64,000 bases of DNA from Rhododendron vialii (lineage: Eukaryota > Streptophyta > Magnoliopsida > Ericales > Ericaceae): assembly GCF_030253575.1 (NCBI RefSeq), contig NC_080559.1, forward strand, positions 11,029,501-11,093,500. The letters are read 5' to 3'. A program made the position numbers and the translations under genes. Below, piece by piece: positions 58,301 to 64,000 of this stretch (its first letter is position 1; every line of letters begins with the position of its first letter). A model generated the notes under the pieces. The model did no database searches. It saw only the letters and a list, made by a program, of their open reading frames with translations, and had not been told where the DNA came from.

Positions 58301-61300
58301 TTGAGCCACCCCACTTGGATCCTATGGGTCACATCATCGGCAATCACTCCATCTCCACTAATGATTGAGCCTAAATATCTAAAATGATCACTCTTAGGTA
58401 TCTCCTGGTCTTGGATCATCACTCTTTCTTCGTGCGCACTGCTAGTACCACTAAACTTGCACACCATATACTCAGTTTTACTCCTTATTCGAAAACCCTC
58501 GACTCTAATGCTTCCCTCCAAATTTCTAGTTTCGTATTAACACTTCTAGCGGTTTCATCTACGAGGACAAAGTCATCTACAAACATCATACACCATGGGA
58601 TATCCTCCTGAAATTGTCTAGTCAATTCATCCATAACTAAGGCAAAAAGGTACGGGCTGAAGGCTGACCCTTGATGCAATCCTACAGTGATTGGGAATTC
58701 ACTCGTTTCCCCTACTAGTGATCGAATTGTAGTGACGGCACCAATTGCTGTTAATACATAGGAAAAGGAAAATGCACTATTCTTACTTTGGTGTCATAAT
58801 TCCATCCAAGCATAGCTATGAGCTTTACTAAGTATGACACTGAAAGGCAATGGGAAAATGACCGCTAAGGACGTGTTTTGATAATTAATACCCGTCAAGG
58901 ACATTTTCAGCATTAACAAATGTTCTCAGCATATCCTTGGCGGGTATTAAATATCAAAACACATCCTGGGCCATCATTTTCCCGAAAACAATTATGGGAT
59001 TATATGATAAGTACGCATATTGAGTAGTTTGCTACGCAGTTTGATCCTGAAATGACCATTCAGAATGCCCCCGTAGGAATAAATCAATTTAAAAATTCTC
59101 TATGAGATCACTGCTTATTGGGATGAGTAGGCTCTTATGGAATTCACTTCATTGCAGCTAATTAATTATTATGCGCTGTACAGGCTCTCATGGATCTCCG
59201 TGATCAGTTTGAACCTCTTTGTGGGCTATTCTACATCACTCTCCTTTACCTCACCATAGTGTAATTTAAGAAATAATTGTTGGGGAAGCTAGATTCAAGG
59301 TGGCTTCTGTTGCATCCCCTTCTAAGTAGAGGGGGAAACTAGATGAGAAAAAGAGGGGAGAGAAGAAAAAGGACGCCCCAAGGGACCGAACCCTGGCTTG
59401 CTTCCAACCCTAGCTTGTTTGTGAAGGGCAAACACTTATCAATAGGCCACACCCATGAAGGTTAGAAGTACCCTCAACACTATAGACATATCACCAGTTT
59501 GGACCCCCCCTCCTTCACTCACTGACTTGCTCGTCGGAGTGCCTTTCAGCCACCTCCGCCCAGGCGGTTCTCACCTTATTCTACAAGTGCAAGTGTAGCA
59601 GAGTACAACTCATCATCTCTAACAATTCACATCTCCTTTCCCACTACACCCAGAGCTGACTCATACCATCCTCCCAGTGGATTGATTTCCACCTCACAGA
59701 ATGACCAAAAATCTACAGGAAAAAAAAAAAAAAACAAAACAAAACAAAAGGAGAAAAGGAGCATCCACAAAGTTAGATGACATCAGATATACCTGTAGCG
59801 GACAAACTCAGACACTGCTGCAGCTGCAGCTTCCCTTTGAAATCTTTGGGGTCGGTTTAAGGATTTGCTCAAAATTAAGCACATCGCTGGAACCTGAACA
59901 AACCCATAGCTTCAGAACAAATTTAAGATGGAGTTCTAGTTCAAACAAAAACAGAACACAGCTTAGATGAGTTATCAAATAATGGAAGTCTGGAATAATC
60001 ACAGGCATAAATGTTGCATCATTTTCATTCTAACATGAACATTGGCATTATGGAGCCTGGAAATGAAAATTTATTTTTAGAATAAGCAAGATAGTTCTGC
60101 AGCCACGGTGGCACTGTGATTCTTCTCCACAACCTTCTCCTGAACAACCATGTCATTTCAGTTGTGATTTATCCATTCAGTCAAAGCATAAAAGTTAAAA
60201 AGAGTAGAAGTAACCACAATCCCCCATATACTTTATAATACTTCATCCTAATTCAGATATTTATGAAAAGTCACGTGAGAATAAAATGAGAAGTGATTTT
60301 TGTTAAGTTACCAACTCTCCCAAAAGCTCAAGCTATTAGAAAATGGGCCCAACAATGTATATCTAGCTATCCAACACCCTCCCTCACGTGCAACCCCGTC
60401 TTGCACAGGGAGATGCAAATTTTCAGACAAAGAACGAAATAGAATGCAAAGGGGAGAATCATACTGCAAATGGGGGACAAATGCAGATGGAGAGATTTAA
60501 ACCCAAGACCTCTCAACCTGATACCATGTTAAGTAACCAACTCTCTCAAAAGCTTAAGCTATTAGGAAATGGGCCCAACAATCCAGCTATCCAACAATTT
60601 TAACTTTGCTCACTCCATAATATTAATTAGTACAAACTTGGGGAAGATTAAAATCAGGTCCCCCCACGCTGATTCTAATACAATTCCATGTGCGAACAAG
60701 AGGACATGGCAATCCGCAAGAGTCGCATGACTACATAAACTTCATTGTGATTACTATCCATTACATCAGCAATCAGTACAATAAGTATTCAATGATACAC
60801 ATGCTCAACCAGATATACATATTCACAAACCACAAGATGTCGATCTTTAAAAAGTGAGGAAAATAGAGCAAGACCTACTGGTGGTCTATTGTTAGAGTAT
60901 TGGCCTTGATCCCGGAAACACAAAAACAAAATGAACTGGGGGAAGAAAATCCTAAGTAGATCATTACCTCTTTTGGTCTTTTTATAGAAATGCACCCTGC
61001 TAAATCTCCAATAAGATCGATCCACTTCTCCATTTCAATTTGCTCTCCATCTCTAGCCAAAATCTATGGATAAAGGAGTTGTTTTATCCTTAGCCAACAA
61101 AAACTGTGGGGATTGCTATTCAAAAGATGAGCAGAAGTTTCACCCATAACTGAGCATACCTTTCCCATTTCCAGATCTCCTACACATTCACAGAATGCCT
61201 GAAATGCAGTAAGAAGGCCCCTGTACAGAAGAAGTTGGACGATGGTCAAATCGAATTTTTGAAGGAACAGTAAATAACAATAACATTTTTTCTGGTAAAT

Positions 61301-64000
61301 ATAAGGGTTAAGACTGTACAAGTACCGTAGTGGTTCTTGTGGACCAGACCTAGCTAAACCATGACAGCTTCCCAGCTGGAGTACAAGCACTGCTAAAACA
61401 GAAGAATAACTCTGTTCAACGGCCTTTTTCCCTACTTTACCACCACCTCTGCAATAAAAGCAGCGCATTGCCATATTCAATATACTGTACATCAAAATTA
61501 GAAGCTCAAGACTGCAAGTGGACAAAAACCTGAAGAAGGCAGTCAGGGCTAAAATAGCAGCCTGCAGGGTGTCATTGTCTATGTGACCATCAGTGGAATG
61601 ACTAGAACCATCTCCTTTCTCCAAATCACCTTTGAGGACAGGCATCTGGTCGAGGACAGATATTAAATGTTCCAGGAAGAAGAATGAAAGTATTGTATGC
61701 TGAGAAAATGCCTGTACAAATAAGCACAATATCAATAACAAGTCATAGGAGGCAAAAATAAATAAATACTCCCTCCGTTCCTAAATGAGAGTCCCTCTTA
61801 GGAATTTCAACTTTTTTAGGGCACATGTAATCATTACACCTATTTTCCGTCATTACCCCTATATTCTACCTATTTTGCACCATTTGTATACACATATGAG
61901 GGACACTTTTGGAATTTTATCAAATTTCTATTTCTATTTCTGGAAAGGGACAATCATTTTGGAACATCCCAAAATGGAACAAGGGACTCTCAATTTGGAA
62001 CAAAGGAAGTAAGAAATTAGTCAACCATGACAATAGCAATAAAATCTTGTACCCCAAAATCACATGCCCAGTTTATTAACAAGAAAATCGACCTTCTCAT
62101 TTTAGTAAAAGGTTAATACCGAAGAGGCCAAACGTGACGGTCTCCCACTATACATGCTCTGCTTTTCGACTTTCTCCCGTCGTCTCCTCTTCTGTCACTC
62201 TTCATTACGCTTAAATCATACCCAAACATAGGTCAGTAAGCCAACCTTCCATCATTTCTCGTGGATTCTCGTCCGTTCAAATCAAAGAATCACTTCCACT
62301 TTGATGTATAGGCCCAATTTTGTGACGTGCAAAGTTGTATTTATCAAAACCACAACCAAACAATCAGAGGTTTTTCCAGTGAAAAGAGAGGCATCGGTTG
62401 GTTAATGGTGAACCTTGCACGATCGAATTACACATGCAAACGAAATTGGTTGAATGGTCGTTTCGAACTACCATCTCCAAAGTCAATTCATGTCTACCCC
62501 CTTATTGCTACCATCTACCATCGCCATATCACTCCTCTCAACTACCGCATAGACCAAGCTACGATAGACTAAGGCTCAGTTTTGTTTGACTTGCTCTTCT
62601 TTGTTCGTATACTGCAAGAATAATATGATATTGGCGTTATTGTCCACTAGGTATGCCTGGAGAAGAAAAGTTTGGTGGGACACATTATCACTAAATAGAC
62701 CAAACCAATTTTCCCGCAGCCAAAATTTAGGGACTGTTGCTAAAGTGATAGCATTATCGGTTGTTTTGGTTGAGATAAATGTTGGCTGATTTATCCCATT
62801 AGAAATCACGAAAATCAGGGAAAGAGAAGTGAATATGAATCTATTGCACATGGCCTTTCTCCACAAAATTCATGGAATAAAGGATATCACAAAACCTGCT
62901 AAAGACCATTGACAAGAAGAATATGCATCCCATTTTGATCAGCATGAAGACAACCAAATTAAAATATCACCGAAAGCAAACAATAAACATTCCTAATCCT
63001 GGCGGGTTTAACAGTATAACTCAGTTTACATCCAGCACATTCATTGTAGAAATTGAAAACAATCTTAAAACCAGAACCTCTTGAAAGATAGGAAAATAGT
63101 TCTTTCACGAAAATGGTAGTCAGATACTATATCCTCCCATCACATCGTGAATAAAGCGATATTAACTATAACTTCAATCCCTATTAGATTACAAGCCAAA
63201 GATACAGGATGTCAACAACAGTAACACAATTACCAGAACTACTACTATTATTGACACCACAACACAACACATACCTTCCTTAATTAACACACCACCACAA
63301 TGAACAAGACAAATAATGCAACTTTTATCACAAAAGACAGTAACTAAGTATGTCTGAAACATCTATTAGGACTCACGTAGAAAGCATCCTGTATTGGCCA
63401 GCCACCTCGCAGTCTAGATATATCCTTTGAAACAATGTCCCTTCCTGCTGCAGCCAATACTTCATTGAATACGATTTTCGAACTCGTGTTCTCGGCCAGG
63501 GAACATATCTTCTGATTGTTAAGGAAAATACTTGCAGCAACACAGAACAGTTTATGCAAAGAACAAAAAAGACAAATAACGAAAAAAAATTATGATTATG
63601 ACAAAGTCAAAATCGGGGCGAAATTTTGATCTAAAAGATACAGCACCAAGTGTTTCCTGACGCAAATATTTCTCAGTTACATGGACTGTCGCAGATAGCA
63701 GCGAATGGGTTGTCCTGTGGTCATGTAGATGTATCAACTGCGTCAGAACAAATAAAGTCTCCGCACGCATTATGTAACTTGATCCAGAAACAAGTATAAC
63801 TTTCAAGGATGATATGTTATTCAAAAACTCGTGGAAAAGTGATTTTTTCTGGTGAAAAGAAAAAGAAGTAAAAGAAAGCAACCGAATAAAACGGGGAAAT
63901 AACAGAACCTTGATATATCAGTCTCCTTCAGCTCATTCCCCCGCTTGATAACAAACTCAACAACTGCTTGGATAGCACCTTCTGCAGACTGCTTCACTTT
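41077..64000 (-). CDS. SGR6: SGR6-like HEAT-repeat protein (MROH1 type), 3' part
   Basis: In Arabidopsis SHOOT GRAVITROPISM 6 acts at the vacuolar membrane in stem gravitropism. 17 coding exons, in transcript order: 63909-64000 (runs off the window), 63642-63714, 63377-63508, 61530-61711, 61326-61448, 61160-61220, 60968-61063, 59793-59893, 56380-56485, 55767-55880, 55600-55674, 43611-43709, 42278-42349, 42106-42191, 41897-41990, 41338-41445, 41077-41256. All introns are GT-AG, and every junction keeps frame, giving 597 residues and a TAG stop at 41077-41079. Recognisable blocks include [59 protein letters not shown] and [12 protein letters not shown], helical pairs of HEAT type. The family is about 1,700 residues, so roughly the first two thirds lie beyond 64000. 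The intron 43710-55599 is 11.9 kb and that at 56486-59792 is 3.3 kb, both enlarged by transposons. No damage is seen, so the gene is probably functional. Confidence 0.92.
42574..43262 (+). mobile_element. TRIM element with a nested Stowaway
   Basis: The 5' LTR is 42574-42693 (120 bp: GAAGTCCCACATCGCC ... GACTGTATAACA). The primer-binding site TGGTATCAGAGCTC follows at 42694. The 3' LTR is 42890-43262 (118 bp without the MITE). The internal part is under 200 bp and non-coding. The flanks share GTAG (42570-42573 and 43263-43266). A further partial LTR-like copy follows at about 43290-43372. It lies in an intron of the SGR6-like gene. Confidence 0.82.
42931..43183. mobile_element. Stowaway-like MITE inside the TRIM 3' LTR
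   Basis: 253 bp with ends CTCCCTTCGTCCCAAATTG and CAATTTGGGACGGAGGGAG. It is flanked by TA (42929-42930 and 43184-43185). It splits the TRIM LTR between CAAAGTAA and TGAAATAT. Confidence 0.9.
44472..44792. repeat. Foldback MITE (family F1, copy 2)
   Basis: The left end CTTCTTGTAAGGGAGTCC and the right end GGACTCCCTTACAAGAAG are perfect complements. The arms continue through CTTAAGTAAGGACTT. The core GAATGTGTTCAGAACGTGA relates it to 8720-9030. Confidence 0.88.
44851..45768. mobile_element. Mutator-like foldback element
   Basis: 918 bp, almost entirely inverted repeat. The left end GGAAAATTTTAAAAAAG pairs with the right end TTTTTTTAAAATTTTCC. Arms share CCATTCCGTTAACAAT with ATTGTTAACGGAATGG. 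The centre lies near TTTACATTAAAATGTAAA (about 45363-45381). The flanks ATAAATATA (44842-44850) and ATAAATAGA (45769-45777) match at 8 of 9 bases, the Mutator-type duplication size. It is non-coding. Confidence 0.8.
46283..46360. repeat. (CT)n microsatellite
   Basis: About 38 CT units, at the inner edge of the likely 5' LTR of the gypsy relic. Confidence 0.95.
46623..47024. mobile_element. Non-autonomous TIR element rich in GACACGG motifs
   Basis: The left end TACAGAGCACGGACAC pairs with the right end GTGTCGGTGCTACATAG. It has a perfect 9-bp flanking duplication TCCATACCC (46614-46622 and 47025-47033). Clusters of GACACGG and CCGTGTCC occur at the two ends. The 9-bp duplication points to the Mutator type. 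Confidence 0.82.
47560..48404 (+). pseudogene. Ty3/gypsy gag remnant
   Basis: Several frames together show gag features: RRVQQEF / [12 protein letters not shown]-type core motifs near 47710-47760 and a CCHC zinc knuckle [14 protein letters not shown] at about 48215-48256 within an open stretch 47992-48384. Upstream there are many stops and frameshifts. The remnant is cut by the hAT-type element at 48413. Confidence 0.75.
48413..48982. mobile_element. Non-autonomous hAT-type element, second copy
   Basis: 570 bp, ends CAGTGGCGGA and TAAGCCACTG. It is flanked by a perfect 8-bp duplication GCCTAAGA (48405-48412 and 48983-48990). It shares ends and subterminal motifs with 6419-6961. Confidence 0.92.
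49285..49635. repeat. Foldback MITE nested in the Pack-MULE-like element
   Basis: The left end GTTGTTTAGCTTAATAAGCC pairs with the right end GGCTTATTAAGCCGAACAAC. Inner arms pair GACCTTATTCAAAA with TTTTGAATAAGGAC. There is no ORF. Confidence 0.8.
49690..49745 (+). repeat. RTE LINE 3'-tail fragment
   Basis: CATGAAGCCGACCCAAAGTG...GGCTCGGTTTGG is the 3' end seen, in the other orientation, in the RTE element at 57782-58741. Confidence 0.6.
49740..50136 (-). pseudogene. B3-domain-like gene fragment with internal duplication
   Basis: On the minus strand, [20 protein letters not shown] and DKIW precede [13 protein letters not shown] and [18 protein letters not shown]. This pattern resembles the plant-specific B3 family formerly called DUF313 (IQKxLTxTDL...LSIPxxQ...FLxxEE). 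A 127-bp segment is tandemly duplicated (49885-50011 and 50012-50136), and the copies disagree in frame. The fragment has no start or complete domain. Family assignment is from memory of the consensus. Confidence 0.5.
51019..52362 (+). pseudogene. Gypsy aspartic protease region, split by a MITE
   Basis: 51019-51223 encodes [22 protein letters not shown], with the retroviral-type DSG active site. After the insertion at 51224-51877 the domain continues with [40 protein letters not shown] and [10 protein letters not shown], matching gypsy protease C-terminal sequence. The frame ends at 52362, inside the likely LTR. Confidence 0.78.
51224..51877. mobile_element. TIR element inserted in the gypsy protease
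   Basis: 654 bp. Left end ATAGTTGTCAAAATCGTA and right end TACACGATTTGACAACTATG. The flanks ATCCAGAGC and ATCCCAAGC match at 7 of 9 bases. The interior has repeated GATTCG-type motifs near both ends and no transposase. Confidence 0.78.
52499..55599. other. Remaining part of the large SGR6 intron
   Basis: No recognisable coding sequence. A short imperfect tandem repeat (AATGTTAAAGGCGTGCTTCC and AATGTTAAAGCATGCTTCC) is at about 53645-53700. Confidence 0.5.
57782..58741 (-). mobile_element. 5'-truncated RTE-type LINE
   Basis: Flanked by 20-bp duplications CAATTACTGTTAATACATAG (57762-57781) and CAATTGCTGTTAATACATAG (58742-58761), 19 of 20 matching. On the minus strand the C-terminal part of an RTE reverse transcriptase is readable: [63 protein letters not shown]. 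The frame shifts near 58500 and has a stop near 58193. The 3' end is a short CCAAAC/GTTTGG repeat, as in plant RTEs. It lies in an intron of the SGR6-like gene, in the same orientation. Confidence 0.93.
61769..62009. mobile_element. Stowaway-like MITE in an SGR6 intron
   Basis: 241 bp, ends CTCCCTCCGTTCCTAAATGA and TCAATTTGGAACAAAGGAAG, with TA on both flanks (61767-61768 and 62010-62011). The second half also contains GGAACATCCCAAAATGG. Confidence 0.82.

Noticed and set aside
1-64000. CRISPR arrays, tRNA or rRNA genes, bacterial operons or a viral genome
   Set aside because: No regular spacer-repeat array, no cloverleaf with matching arms, and no rRNA core was seen. TGGTATCAGAGC hits are retrotransposon primer sites, not tRNA genes.

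Overview
This is nuclear DNA from a flowering plant, probably a eudicot. Genes are AT-rich with GT-AG introns, and they sit among plant-type transposons (Ty1/copia, Ty3/gypsy, TRIM, RTE and L1 LINEs, hAT, Mutator-like and Stowaway elements) and long CT microsatellites. The species cannot be fixed from the sequence. No prokaryotic gene, rRNA, tRNA or CRISPR array was seen.

Layout. (1) 1-3.2 kb: a UGT73C-like glycosyltransferase gene (UGT-1, minus strand) broken by one in-frame stop. (2) 5.9-7.2 kb: a decayed RZ-1-type RNA-binding protein gene with a hAT-type element inside its coding sequence. (3) 10.4-13.1 kb: an intact two-exon nodulin-like/MFS membrane protein gene with a visible TATA box and a TRIM-like relic just upstream. 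(4) 13-20 kb: repeat-rich intergenic DNA with two large foldbacks, several MITEs and a CCA-rich satellite inside a TIR-type element. (5) 20.7-32.6 kb: a tandem pair of UGT73C-like genes. UGT-2 is intact; UGT-3 has a 2-bp deletion frameshift. Between them lies a complete but decayed Ty1/copia element whose 5' LTR is split by a solo LTR. (6) 33-40.8 kb: LINE relics, a second solo LTR, a hAT-type element holding an L1-like insertion, and a fourth, mostly deleted UGT relic. (7) 41.1-64.0 kb: the 3' 17 exons of a SHOOT GRAVITROPISM 6 (SGR6/MROH1-type HEAT-repeat) homologue on the minus strand. Its reading frame is fully open over 597 codons. One intron is 11.9 kb and is packed with nested transposons, including a foldback Mutator-like element, a gag-protease gypsy relic with end repeats, and a Pack-MULE-like element carrying a B3-domain-like gene fragment. 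Another intron carries an RTE LINE flanked by a 20-bp target duplication.

The genes do not form a pathway. The main story is a local UGT73C family that was duplicated and then largely inactivated, next to two conserved housekeeping-type genes (the nodulin-like MFS gene and SGR6). I found no evidence for a wholly new system. The best leads are the 465-bp foldback at 15.2 kb as a possible small-RNA source, the B3-fragment-carrying TIR element, the gag-protease gypsy relic, and the TRIM relic beside a gene promoter.
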